This document shows positions 9,135 through 17,127 of a DNA stretch of 51,549 nt, piece by piece. The stretch covers positions 1-51,549 of the forward strand of contig JAISIN010000084.1 of NCBI GenBank assembly GCA_031262085.1, read 5' to 3'. Below the pieces are notes generated by a model. The model was not told where the DNA came from, did no database searches, and saw only the letters and a program-made list of their open reading frames with translations. The position numbers and the translations under genes were made by a program. The DNA is from Prevotellaceae bacterium. GTDB lineage: Bacteria > Bacteroidota > Bacteroidia > Bacteroidales > Bacteroidaceae. Each line of letters starts with the position of its first letter. Positions within the stretch are counted from its first letter, which is position 1.

Positions 9135-9749
9135 TTACTGCCCCGATGCGGGGAGTGCAATGATCCGACTGATGTACTTCCCGATGATGTCGAACTCCAG
9201 ATTGACTACACTACCCTCGCGGATGGAGTGAAAATTGGTATGGTCGAATGTATAAGGGATGATCGCCACCCGAAACGTGTTGTCGGTCGGGTCGCATACG
9301 GTGAGGCTTACGCCGTTTACGGTTACCGAACCTTTGTCTACGGTTATGTAGCCGCGCTTTGCCATCTCTGCGTCGAAGGTGTATTGAAAGGTAAAGTAGA
9401 AACTTCCGTCGGCATCTTCTACCTTGATGCAGGTCGCTGTCTGGTCTACATGCCCCTGCACAATGTGTCCGTCTAACCTGCCGTTCATCAACATGCTTCG
9501 TTCCACATTGACCTCGTCGCCCACTTTGAGCAATCCCAGATTAGAGCGTTCCAACGTCTCCCGCATGGCGGTTACGGTGTAGGTTGAATCTGTCAGACTA
9601 ACTACGGTGAGGCATACTCCGTTGTGTGATACGCTTTGGTCGATTTTTAATTCGCTGACGAAAGAGCAGGCAAATGTAAAGTGCACATTCTCCTGTTCTC
9701 TTTTTAATGCCATCAGCGTGGCACATTCTTCAATAATTCCGGAAAACAT
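9135..9749 (-). CDS. ribE: Riboflavin synthase alpha chain
   Basis: This 204-residue enzyme makes riboflavin from two molecules of 6,7-dimethyl-8-ribityllumazine. It consists of two tandem lumazine-binding barrels. The first starts with the diagnostic MFSGIIEE and contains SHNGVCLTVV (about 42-51); the second has VNGVSLTVCD (about 137-146). A C-terminal trimerisation helix follows. Length is at the family norm. It is transcribed leftward from a -7 box at 9813-9820. No FMN riboswitch sequence is recognisable upstream. Confidence 0.94.
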   Translation of the reverse strand: MFSGIIEECATLMALKREQENVHFTFACSFVSELKIDQSVSHNGVCLTVVSLTDSTYTVTAMRETLERSNLGLLKVGDEVNVERSMLMNGRLDGHIVQGHVDQTATCIKVEDADGSFYFTFQYTFDAEMAKRGYITVDKGSVTVNGVSLTVCDPTDNTFRVAIIPYTFDHTNFHSIREGSVVNLEFDIIGKYISRIIALPASGQ

Positions 9750-9812
9750 AGCTATGAATGTTTAATGATAAAGTTGATTAATCGCTTCATGGTAGCGAAA
9801 GCGAATGGGGGA

Positions 9813-9820
9813 CAAAGTTA
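9813..9820 (-). promoter_or_regulatory. -7 box (TAacTTTG) of ribE
   Basis: On the minus strand TAACTTTG fits TAnnTTTG and would start a leader of about 57 bases before ribE. A TTTG at the proper -33 distance is absent; the inverted-repeat terminator (9855-9888) lies just upstream. Confidence 0.5.
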
Positions 9821-9854
9821 CGAAAAACAGCGTAGAACGTAGAGTAAAGGTCAT

Positions 9855-9942
9855 AAAAAACGGAACTTTTCACAAAGTTCCGTTTTTTAAGTTTCAATAG
9901 GTATTAGTTTTTTTTAAGGTAAAAAGATTGTTTTCAGGATAA
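9855..9942 (-). ncRNA. Putative small RNA, about 88 nt, with its own promoter and terminator
   Basis: A strong minus-strand promoter (TTTG at 9980-9977, 21 bases, TATCTTTG at 9955-9948) would start transcription near 9942. After about 55 bases, a perfect hairpin follows: ACGGAACTTT-type arms at 9874-9888 and 9855-9869 around a four-base loop, with A and T tracts on both sides. This is a classic intrinsic terminator. It lies between divergently transcribed ribE and glnS, where no protein gene needs terminating. No open frame of note lies inside. It could instead be an attenuated ribE leader, since ribE is in the same direction 106 bases further on. Confidence 0.5.
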
Positions 9943-9947
9943 CGGCG

Positions 9948-9980
9948 CAAAGATAGTGGCTTTTCGATGAAAGCGCCAAA
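9948..9980 (-). promoter_or_regulatory. Consensus promoter (TTTG-N21-TAtcTTTG) of the putative small RNA
   Basis: Both elements match the Bacteroides vegetative sigma consensus exactly with allowed spacing. It is one of the best promoters in the window and faces left. Confidence 0.7.
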
Positions 9981-9984
9981 TTTT

Positions 9985-10083
9985 AAAACATGCTGCACAA
10001 CATGTTTTTTTTAAAAATTTGTTTATCTTATAAAAATAAACGCTATTTCAGCCACAAAAGCACCGTTTAGGTTCGCAAATATA
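9985..10083 (-). other. Second promoter-like box and hairpin, minus strand
   Basis: A -7 box TATATTTG lies at 10083-10076 on the minus strand. About 70 bases downstream is a hairpin with eight-base arms (9985-9992 and 10001-10008; AAAACATG/CATGTTTT) around an eight-base loop. This copies the layout of the putative small RNA next to it, but the -33 box is missing and the terminator is weaker. The rest of 9981-10135 is AT-rich with no open frame. Confidence 0.25.
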
Positions 10084-10135
10084 CAATAATTTTATAATAA
10101 AAGGTAAAAAAGATAACTTAGACCTAAAAATCTTC

Positions 10136-10143
10136 TATTTTTG
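10136..10143 (+). promoter_or_regulatory. -7 box (TAttTTTG) of glnS
   Basis: TATTTTTG lies 61 bases before the glnS ATG and gives a leader of about 55 bases. The -33 element is poor. Confidence 0.5.
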
Positions 10144-10204
10144 CGGCTTATAATCATGATCGGTTCATGATTACTATTTTAAATCGTATAAGATACAAGA
10201 TCAT

Positions 10205-11941
10205 ATGATAGAAACCCCATTCGAAGAAACGGGCGAGAAAAAGAGCCTGAACTTCATAGAACAAATCGTGCAGAACGATCTCAAAGAGGGAAAAAATGAT
10301 GGCAAGATACAAACACGCTTTCCTCCCGAACCCAATGGATACCTGCATATCGGACATGCTAAAGCTATCTGTCTGGACTTTGGCATTGCTGCCAAGTATG
10401 GTGGCGTGTGCAACTTGCGGTTCGATGATACCAATCCCACCAAAGAAGATGTAGAATATGTAGAGGCGATCAAAGCCGACATTCAATGGCTGGGCTATCA
10501 GTGGGGAAACGAATACTATGCTTCCGATTATTTCGGACCGCTATGGGATTTTGCCTTGCGCCTGATTGAAGAAGGAAAAGCATATATCGACGAACAGTCG
10601 TCCGAAGAGATTGCCCGCCAGAAGGGTACTCCCACACAACCGGGTATCAACAGTCCGTGGCGCGAACGTCCCATAGCCGAAAGTCTCGACCTCTTCCGAC
10701 GCATGAATACCGGAGAGATTGCCGAAGGCGCCCTGGTACTGCGTGCCAAGATTGATATGGCAAGTCCGAATATGCATTTTCGCGACCCGATCATCTATCG
10801 GGTAGTCAACCATCCGCACCATCGCACCGGCACTGCATGGAAAGCTTATCCTATGTACGACTTCGCCCACGGACAGAGCGATTTCTTTGAAGGAGTGACA
10901 CATTCGCTCTGCACATTGGAGTTTGTGCCGCACCGCCCGTTATACGATCTGTTGGTCGACTGGGTAAAAGAGGGCGAAGACCTGAACGACCATCGCCCCC
11001 GCCAGTATGAATTCAATAAACTCAACCTTAGCTACACCCTAATGAGCAAACGCAACCTGCTCATTTTGGTTAAAGAAGGATTGGTGAAGGGATGGGACGA
11101 TCCTCGTATGCCGACTATATGCGGTTTCCGCCGCCGCGGATATTCTCCCGAATCGATTCATAAGTTTATCGACAAAATAGGGTACACCACTTACGACGCA
11201 CTCAATGAGTTTGCCTTATTGGAGAGTGCTGTGCGCGAAGATCTCAACATGCGGGCAACCCGTGTATCGGCAGTGCTCAATCCGGTCAAATTGGTTCTTG
11301 TCAACTATCCCGTCGGGCAAAACGAAGAGATGGAGGCGGTCAACAATCCCGAACGACCCGAAGAGGGTACGCATGTCATTGAGTTTAGCCGCGAACTGTG
11401 GATGGAACGCGAAGATTTTATGGAAAAGGCTCCCAAAAAGTATTTTCGCATGACGCCCGGGCAGGAGGTGCGACTGAAAAATGCCTATATCGTGCGATGC
11501 ATCGGATGTGTTAAAGACGATTCCGGACAGGTTATCGAAGTGCATGCTGAGTACGACCCCAACACCCGAAGCGGTATGCTCGAAGCCAATCGCAAAGTGA
11601 AAGGTACCTTGCACTGGGTGAGTGCGCGCCATTGTATCCCGGCAGAAGTACGATTGTACGACCGCCTGTGGAAGGTCGAGAACCCGCGCGACGAACTGGC
11701 TGCTCTTAAGGAAGAGCAGGGTCTCGATTCGCTGGCGGCAATGCAAGAACTGATCAATCCCGATTCATTACATGTATCCGATTGCTACGTCGAGAAATTT
11801 GCTGTCGGCAGACCACCCCTGTCGTATTTGCAGTTCCAACGCATTGGCTATTTCAATGTCGACCCTGACAGTACACCCGAGCATCCGGTGTTCAACCGCA
11901 CGGTAGAGTTGAAAGATACGTGGGGAAAAATAAACAAATGA
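10205..11941 (+). CDS. glnS: Glutaminyl-tRNA synthetase
   Basis: This 578-residue class I synthetase charges tRNA-Gln with glutamine. The Rossmann-fold HIGH motif is PNGYLHIGHAKA (HIGH at 48-51). The KMSKS equivalent is LMSKRNL (MSKR at 280-283). The anticodon-binding beta barrels follow, ending with the GlnRS-typical YFNVDPDSTPEHPVFNRTV. Length is close to the bacterial GlnRS norm. Presence of GlnRS means this lineage need not rely on the Gatase route for Gln-tRNA. A TPR gene follows 16 bases downstream. Confidence 0.97.
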   Translation: MIETPFEETGEKKSLNFIEQIVQNDLKEGKNDGKIQTRFPPEPNGYLHIGHAKAICLDFGIAAKYGGVCNLRFDDTNPTKEDVEYVEAIKADIQWLGYQWGNEYYASDYFGPLWDFALRLIEEGKAYIDEQSSEEIARQKGTPTQPGINSPWRERPIAESLDLFRRMNTGEIAEGALVLRAKIDMASPNMHFRDPIIYRVVNHPHHRTGTAWKAYPMYDFAHGQSDFFEGVTHSLCTLEFVPHRPLYDLLVDWVKEGEDLNDHRPRQYEFNKLNLSYTLMSKRNLLILVKEGLVKGWDDPRMPTICGFRRRGYSPESIHKFIDKIGYTTYDALNEFALLESAVREDLNMRATRVSAVLNPVKLVLVNYPVGQNEEMEAVNNPERPEEGTHVIEFSRELWMEREDFMEKAPKKYFRMTPGQEVRLKNAYIVRCIGCVKDDSGQVIEVHAEYDPNTRSGMLEANRKVKGTLHWVSARHCIPAEVRLYDRLWKVENPRDELAALKEEQGLDSLAAMQELINPDSLHVSDCYVEKFAVGRPPLSYLQFQRIGYFNVDPDSTPEHPVFNRTVELKDTWGKINK

Positions 11942-11957
11942 ACGAGTAAACTGAATA

Positions 11958-13388
11958 ATGAAGAAACGGAATTTCTTATCTAAAAGAGAAAAAGAACAGC
12001 AGTTACTATCCGAACAGTACGAAAAGAGTGTATCCGGGCACAAACCAGTCTACATGGATAGCGATGATATTAGCATGTTGGCCGATTGGCACTTTGTGCA
12101 CAAAGAGTATGCCAAGGCATTCGAGATGGTAGACTACGGACTGCGACTGCATCCCGATAGCGAAGAGTTGATTACTCGGAAAGCGTATCTCTATTTGGAT
12201 GCCGGTTACGAGCGGCAAATACCCGAACTTCTGGAAAAGCTTCCCGGAGATTCGGACGATATACACCTGCTGCGTGCCCGCGTAGCCGGCAATAAAGAAG
12301 ATTATGATAAGGTGTGGAGCGAACTGAATGAAATTCACGAAACCGACGACTTGATAACAGCTGTCGAAGCAGCTTATCTGTGTCTCGAGATAGATGAGCC
12401 TGACAAGGCGATGGAATGGCTGACCCCCATCAAAGATGAGTATGATGACGAAGAACCGTTTATGGCTGCCATGGCGGATGTAAGTTATGTGTTGAGAGAA
12501 ACGAAACAGGCTGCCAAGTACTATAACCGGCTGCTGGATGTCGATCCTTATGTCCCCAATTATTGGTATGGGCTGTCGCGATGCTATTTCGTCGAAAACA
12601 ATTACGAGCAAGCTATCGATGCCTGTAACTACGCATTGATCGGCGACGACGGATACGGCGAGGCTTACCTGATGCGGGCCAATGCTTATCGTGCTTTAGG
12701 TAACTCAGAAGCGGCTCTGACCGACTATATACAGGCAAACAAATGTGGTGCATTCCCCACAGAGAGTGTTTACGCATTCAAAGCATCCATCGCCATGGAC
12801 AAACATGGGTGGAGTGAGGGGCTGGAAAACCTGACAATGGCGATTCGGGAAAGCGAGTCGTTTGACGGCGACAGAAGGTTGCTGGCTATCTTGTATGTGC
12901 AGTCAAGCCTCTGTTACTTACGGCTGCATAATTACCATCAGGTGCATCTCTATTGCCAAAAGGCAAAGCGTGTAAATCCGGAAAATGGCGATGCCTATCT
13001 CATCGAAGGACGCGCCTATCTTGAAGAGAAGAAAGAGATGTCGGCCATGCAGGCATGGGCAAACGCGTTGCTCGTCGAACCCGGCATCGGTACTTGGTTC
13101 GAGATAGGTACCCATCTCTTTGAAATGGGTAATATCACCAGCGCTTGCAATATATACGAAGACAAAGTGGCTGCCGAAAATGTAGAGTATAAGAACGTGA
13201 AGGAGTACCTCGCCGTCATTCATCTGCTGCTGGGCAATGCCAAGAAATTTGCTTATTACAACAATATGTGCGACAATCCTATTACCGACGAGGATGTGAA
13301 AGATATTAACGCGTTGATCGAAAGCGGAAAAATGGGAAATGTTATCGAGGCAACCAAGATATTGCTGCTTTATCTGAAGAGAGACTGA
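11958..13388 (+). CDS. TPR-repeat protein
   Basis: This 476-residue cytosolic protein is built almost entirely of tetratricopeptide helical hairpins; clear repeat-like segments include AKAFEMVDYGLRLHPDSEEL, AAKYYNRLLDVDPYVPNYWYG, and YEQAIDACNYALIGDDGYGEAYLMRAN in sequence. A basic N-terminal end (MKKRNFLSKREKE) precedes them, and no signal peptide or membrane segment is seen. TPR proteins act as binding scaffolds; no partner can be named. It probably shares the glnS transcript. Confidence 0.88.
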   Translation: MKKRNFLSKREKEQQLLSEQYEKSVSGHKPVYMDSDDISMLADWHFVHKEYAKAFEMVDYGLRLHPDSEELITRKAYLYLDAGYERQIPELLEKLPGDSDDIHLLRARVAGNKEDYDKVWSELNEIHETDDLITAVEAAYLCLEIDEPDKAMEWLTPIKDEYDDEEPFMAAMADVSYVLRETKQAAKYYNRLLDVDPYVPNYWYGLSRCYFVENNYEQAIDACNYALIGDDGYGEAYLMRANAYRALGNSEAALTDYIQANKCGAFPTESVYAFKASIAMDKHGWSEGLENLTMAIRESESFDGDRRLLAILYVQSSLCYLRLHNYHQVHLYCQKAKRVNPENGDAYLIEGRAYLEEKKEMSAMQAWANALLVEPGIGTWFEIGTHLFEMGNITSACNIYEDKVAAENVEYKNVKEYLAVIHLLLGNAKKFAYYNNMCDNPITDEDVKDINALIESGKMGNVIEATKILLLYLKRD

Positions 13389-13441
13389 CATTAGTTGTAT
13401 AAGACAACTGCATCAAAATCTATTTAATTTTAGTACACACA

Positions 13442-13906
13442 ATGGCTTTTCAAATTGGAGACAAGATTCCCGAGGTATTAGGCAAAGACCAACACGGGAA
13501 CACCCTTACAGCAAGCCGGTACGCCGGTAGAAAATTGGTTCTTTACTTCTATCCTAAAGATAGCACGTCGGGATGTACCGCCGAGGCGTGTAGCTTTCGC
13601 GACCATTACGCCGACCTGCGCAAAGAGGGCTACGAGATAGTAGGTGTAAGCGTTGACAACGAACAGTCGCATCTCAAGTTTATCGAGAAACAGCAACTGC
13701 CGTTCGACCTGATAGCCGATACCGACAAAGCATTAGTTGAGCAGTTTGGCGTATGGGGCGAAAAAAATATGTACGGACGCAAATATATGGGCACCTTCCG
13801 TACCACCTTTATTGTGAACGAGGAAGGTGTTATCGAAAAGATATTCCGCCCGAAGGAGATCAAAACTTCTACGCATGCCGAGCAAATTATGACATTACCT
13901 TCATAA
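13442..13906 (+). CDS. bcp: Thioredoxin-dependent thiol peroxidase (Bcp/PrxQ)
   Basis: This 154-residue cytosolic peroxiredoxin reduces hydrogen peroxide and organic hydroperoxides using thioredoxin. The peroxidatic Cys45 and resolving Cys50 sit in STSGCTAEACSFRD, the five-residue spacing of the atypical two-cysteine PrxQ class. FYPKD upstream and TTFIVNEEG downstream complete the fold. Length is standard. No Bacteroides promoter is evident just upstream, so it may be read from the TPR gene; the NagB-like fusion starts 18 bases later. Confidence 0.95.
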   Translation: MAFQIGDKIPEVLGKDQHGNTLTASRYAGRKLVLYFYPKDSTSGCTAEACSFRDHYADLRKEGYEIVGVSVDNEQSHLKFIEKQQLPFDLIADTDKALVEQFGVWGEKNMYGRKYMGTFRTTFIVNEEGVIEKIFRPKEIKTSTHAEQIMTLPS

Positions 13907-13924
13907 ACCCAACGTACAGCATTT

Positions 13925-15916
13925 ATGAAAACCAATCTTAGTTCGCAAATCACACTGAACCGGATATCGCCCCGATATTACAAACCGGCGAATGCCTTTG
14001 AGCGTTCTGTCTTGACACGGTTGGAAAAGATTCCGACCGACATCTATGAATCGCCCGAAGAGGGCGCCAACCACATTGCTGCCGAGATTGCCACCATGAT
14101 TCGCGAGAGACAACGCGACGGTCGCTTTTTTGTACTGGCACTGCCCGGAGGCAACTCGCCGCGCAACCTCTTCACCGCCCTTATCCGTATGCACAGAGAA
14201 GAGGGGTTGAGTTTCCGCAATGTGATTATCTTCAACCTCTACGAGTATTATCCGTTGGCACCCGATGCTGTCAACAGCAACATGAATGCTCTCAAGGAGA
14301 TGTTTCTCAACCATGTCGACATCGACAAGCAGAACATCTTCTCGCCCGACGGAACGATACCCAAAGATACGATCTTTGAGTACTGCCGCCTTTACGAACA
14401 GCGCATTGCCAGCTACGGCGGGTTAGATGTGGCGTTGTTGGGCATTGGGCGGGTAGGCAACATCGGCTTTAACGAACCCGGTTCGCGACTGAACTCTACG
14501 ACGCGGTTGATCTTGCTCGACAACGCTTCGCGCAACGAAGCTTCCAAGATGTTCGGAAGCATGGAGAGTACGCCTGTCAGCTCTATCACCATGGGGGTGT
14601 CGACTATACTGTCAGCCAAAAAAGTCTACCTCATGGCATGGGGGGAGAACAAAGCAGATATGATCAAGGAGTGCGTCGAAGGCAACGTTACCGATACCAT
14701 TCCCGCCTCTTATCTGCAAACCCACAATCAGGCACGGGTCGTGATCGACCTGTCGGCTGCCGGAAGCTTGACGCGCATCCATTATCCATGGTTGGTTACT
14801 TCCTGCGAGTGGGACGACAAACTGATTCGTAGTGCCATTGTCTGGTTGTGCCAGCGCACCCGCAAACCAATATTGAAGTTGACCAACAAAGACTACAACG
14901 AGAACGGATTGAGCGAACTCCTTGCATTGTATGGTTCGGCATATAATGTAAACATTAAGATCTTCAACGACCTGCAACATACCATTACCGGATGGCCCGG
15001 CGGTAAGCCCAATGCCGACGATACGTATCGTCCCGAACGCGCTACGCCCTATCCCAAACGGATTGTTATCTTCTCACCGCATCCCGACGACGACGTCATC
15101 TCAATGGGAGGAACCCTTCGCCGGTTGGTAGAGCAGAAGCACGAAGTGCATACAGCCTACGAAACTTCGGGCAACATTGCCGTAGGTGATGAAGAGGTGA
15201 TTCGCTTCCTGCATTTTATCAACGGCTTCAATCAGCTCTTCAGCAACAGCGAAGATAAGGTGATTAGCGAAAAGTATGCCGAAGTCAGGGAGTTCCTCCG
15301 ACAGAAGAAAGACGGCGACATTGATACACGCGACGTGCTCACCATCAAAGGATTGATACGTCGCGGCGAAGCACGTACCGCCTGCATGTACAACAATATC
15401 CCGCTTGACCGCTGTCATTTCCTCGATCTGCCCTTCTATGAAACAGGCAGAATACAGAAGAACCCCCTCAGTGAATACGACGTAGAGATTGTGCGCAATC
15501 TGCTACGCGAAATCAAGCCGCACCAGATCTTCGTTGCCGGCGACTTGGCAGACCCGCATGGCACACACCGCGTGTGCACCGATGCCGTGTTTGCCGCCGT
15601 CGACTTGGAGAAAGTAGATGGCGCCGAATGGTTGAATGATTGCCGCATCTGGATGTATCGTGGTGCTTGGGCAGAATGGGAAATCGAGAATATCGAGATG
15701 GTAGTACCCATCAGCCCCGAAGAATTGCGGGCAAAACGCAACTCCATCCTGAAGCATCAGTCGCAAATGGAGAGCGCACCTTTTCTGGGCAACGACGAGC
15801 GCTTGTTCTGGCAACGCAGTGAAGACCGCAACCACGGCACTGCCGAGTTGTACGACAAGCTTGGATTGGCGTCCTACGAAGCGATGGAGGCGTTTGTCGA
15901 ATATATCCCGTTATAA
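13925..15916 (+). CDS. Glucosamine-6-phosphate deaminase-like / PIG-L (LmbE) deacetylase fusion
   Basis: This 663-residue protein has two parts. Residues about 40-290 resemble the NagB isomerase fold (LALPGGNSPRNLF at 71-83; FNEPGSRL at 182-189). Residues about 378-640 form a PIG-L deacetylase with zinc motif SPHPDDD (384-390) and GDLADPHGTHR near 545. In NagB the catalytic residues are Asp in NMDEY and Asp/His in DGHIAFNEP. Here these read NLYEY (104-108) and VGNIGFNEP (177-185), so three of the acid-base residues are replaced. The deaminase half may therefore bind a sugar phosphate without deaminating it, while the PIG-L half should remove an N-acetyl group from an amino sugar. Databases usually call such fusions glucosamine-6-phosphate deaminase; I doubt that activity. 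Confidence 0.85.
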   Translation: MKTNLSSQITLNRISPRYYKPANAFERSVLTRLEKIPTDIYESPEEGANHIAAEIATMIRERQRDGRFFVLALPGGNSPRNLFTALIRMHREEGLSFRNVIIFNLYEYYPLAPDAVNSNMNALKEMFLNHVDIDKQNIFSPDGTIPKDTIFEYCRLYEQRIASYGGLDVALLGIGRVGNIGFNEPGSRLNSTTRLILLDNASRNEASKMFGSMESTPVSSITMGVSTILSAKKVYLMAWGENKADMIKECVEGNVTDTIPASYLQTHNQARVVIDLSAAGSLTRIHYPWLVTSCEWDDKLIRSAIVWLCQRTRKPILKLTNKDYNENGLSELLALYGSAYNVNIKIFNDLQHTITGWPGGKPNADDTYRPERATPYPKRIVIFSPHPDDDVISMGGTLRRLVEQKHEVHTAYETSGNIAVGDEEVIRFLHFINGFNQLFSNSEDKVISEKYAEVREFLRQKKDGDIDTRDVLTIKGLIRRGEARTACMYNNIPLDRCHFLDLPFYETGRIQKNPLSEYDVEIVRNLLREIKPHQIFVAGDLADPHGTHRVCTDAVFAAVDLEKVDGAEWLNDCRIWMYRGAWAEWEIENIEMVVPISPEELRAKRNSILKHQSQMESAPFLGNDERLFWQRSEDRNHGTAELYDKLGLASYEAMEAFVEYIPL

Positions 15917-15954
15917 AGTCGGATACAATTCCCTCCTTCCGGGAGGCATAGCCA

Positions 15955-16440
15955 TCAGGTTAAGGAGTTGTCTTTCCACTTTTTATACGGATGAATGGTG
16001 AGTTGTGTGTTGTAGTAACGCATGTCTCCGGTTACCTCCTGCCCTATGAAATCGGGCTTTTCGAACGATTCGTTTTCGTCGGTCAGCTCCACTTCGGCAA
16101 TCACCAGTCCTTCGTTGTCTCCATGAAACTCATCGACTTCAAAGGTGTGTGGTCCGCTACGTACCAGATAGCGTGTTTTGTCTATCACGCCCGGCTCGCA
16201 GAGCAGCATCAGTTCGCGCGCATCGGTTACCGGAATCTCCTTTTCCCATTCGTAGCGCTTGATGCCGCTTGCGTCCGATGGTCCCTTAATAGTAAGGTAT
16301 CCTTTCTCGTTGCGTATGCGTATGCGCACAGAGCGTCCTCCTCCCCGACAGATATATCCTTGTACGATCTGACTGTGCGCGTAGGCTTCCGACTTAAATG
16401 CTCCGACGATAAGGAATTTACGTTCGATTTCTTGTGCCAT
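15955..16440 (-). CDS. CYTH-domain (triphosphate tunnel metalloenzyme) protein
   Basis: This 161-residue cytosolic protein begins with the CYTH signature EIERKFL (E4, E6, K8). Basic and acidic tunnel residues alternate along the strands (RSVRIRIRNEKGYLTIKG, YEWEKEIP, KTRYLVRSG, FEVDEFHGDNEGLVIAEVEL). The family hydrolyses inorganic triphosphate or related compounds with a divalent metal; the in vivo substrate is uncertain. Length is typical. It converges on the NagB-like fusion and follows a 45-residue membrane protein gene by 15 bases on the same strand. Confidence 0.92.
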   Translation of the reverse strand: MAQEIERKFLIVGAFKSEAYAHSQIVQGYICRGGGRSVRIRIRNEKGYLTIKGPSDASGIKRYEWEKEIPVTDARELMLLCEPGVIDKTRYLVRSGPHTFEVDEFHGDNEGLVIAEVELTDENESFEKPDFIGQEVTGDMRYYNTQLTIHPYKKWKDNSLT

Positions 16441-16455
16441 TCGGGTTGTTTTGGG

Positions 16456-16593
16456 TTAGGCACTCCATAAGGAACCAGCCACCAACAACACGACCATCAG
16501 TATCAATGCCGATACGCCGATAATCCACAGCACCTTTTTGCCTTGTTTTTCTTCTTTTGCGGAAGGTTTTATCCGCTTGCTATTCTTTCCCAT
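16456..16593 (-). CDS. 45-residue single-pass membrane protein
   Basis: The frame from ATG 16593 to TAA 16456 encodes a lysine-rich head (MGKNSKRIKPSAKEEKQGKK) and one hydrophobic helix (VLWIIGVSALILMVVLLVAG, about 21-40), ending LWSA. It would be an inner-membrane protein with its basic end in the cytosol. The gap to the CYTH start is 15 bases, which suggests co-expression. I do not recognise a family. The composition and head-helix layout are those of a real protein rather than random sequence. Confidence 0.65.
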   Translation of the reverse strand: MGKNSKRIKPSAKEEKQGKKVLWIIGVSALILMVVLLVAGSLWSA

Positions 16594-16668
16594 ACTGATT
16601 AGATTAATATAAAACAGAGCTTACCCGATATGGTGCAAGCCCTATAACGCGGCAAAGTAAAACGAATT

Positions 16669-16732
16669 TTAGGACGCGTGCAAGAAAAATGCAATCTTTC
16701 TTCGCGGAAAGATAGTCTTGTAGGCGTCCTAA
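16669..16732 (-). other. Nested inverted repeat (structured element)
   Basis: Nine-base arms TTAGGACGC (16669-16677) and GCGTCCTAA (16724-16732) enclose a second perfect seven-base stem ATCTTTC/GAAAGAT (16694-16700, 16707-16713). It sits between the two small membrane protein genes, 76 bases upstream of the 45-residue gene. It could be a structured leader for that operon, a processed terminator for the 69-residue gene, or a small repeat element. No T tract follows either way. Confidence 0.45.
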
Positions 16733-16755
16733 ATCACCGTTTCGCTCTAAGTGGG

Positions 16756-16965
16756 TCAAAAGAACCATATCGACCGCAATATATTCGATATGCGGTGTGG
16801 TTTCTTTGAACTCATTTTGCTATCACGATGCTTGTGCGTACTTCGTTTGGTAGCCGAAGCTAAAGAACCTTTCACGGCAAGTTTCCGTTTCCTTTTTTCT
16901 TCCATATAGGCATAGATACAACCTAAAAAGATCAGACCTATTATTACACATACTTGGTAAGTCAT
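16756..16965 (-). CDS. 69-residue small membrane protein with basic tail
   Basis: From ATG 16965 the product begins MTYQVCVIIGLIFLGCIYAY, a single transmembrane helix, then a strongly basic tail (MEEKRKRK, STKRS-like, KHRDSKMSSKKPHR). A consensus minus-strand promoter lies at 17056-17087, about 85 bases before this start, and no other gene lies between. That makes expression likely, although no family is recognised. An alternative TTG start eight codons upstream is possible. Confidence 0.5.
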   Translation of the reverse strand: MTYQVCVIIGLIFLGCIYAYMEEKRKRKLAVKGSLASATKRSTHKHRDSKMSSKKPHRISNILRSIWFF

Positions 16966-17055
16966 ACAATACGTTTCTATGTTACACAATTAGCTTTTAT
17001 ATTCCAAAAAAAAAAACAACTCCATAATTTATGATTATTCCGAGCTTTAGACGTG

Positions 17056-17087
17056 CAAAACTACGCGATTCTGTATTATAAAACAAA
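17056..17087 (-). promoter_or_regulatory. Consensus promoter (TTTG-N20-TAgtTTTG)
   Basis: On the minus strand TTTG (17087-17084) and TAGTTTTG (17063-17056) are 20 bases apart, the ideal spacing. The transcript would carry the 69-residue gene. A run of about 13 T follows about 40 bases into the leader. Confidence 0.65.
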
Positions 17088-17127
17088 TATTGTGCGTACT
17101 TTTTATAATATTATATAAAAAACAGGA

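Noticed and set aside
9750-10135. An FMN riboswitch for ribE
   Set aside because: None of the conserved FMN-box segments is visible on the minus strand; the structures seen are simple terminator-type hairpins.
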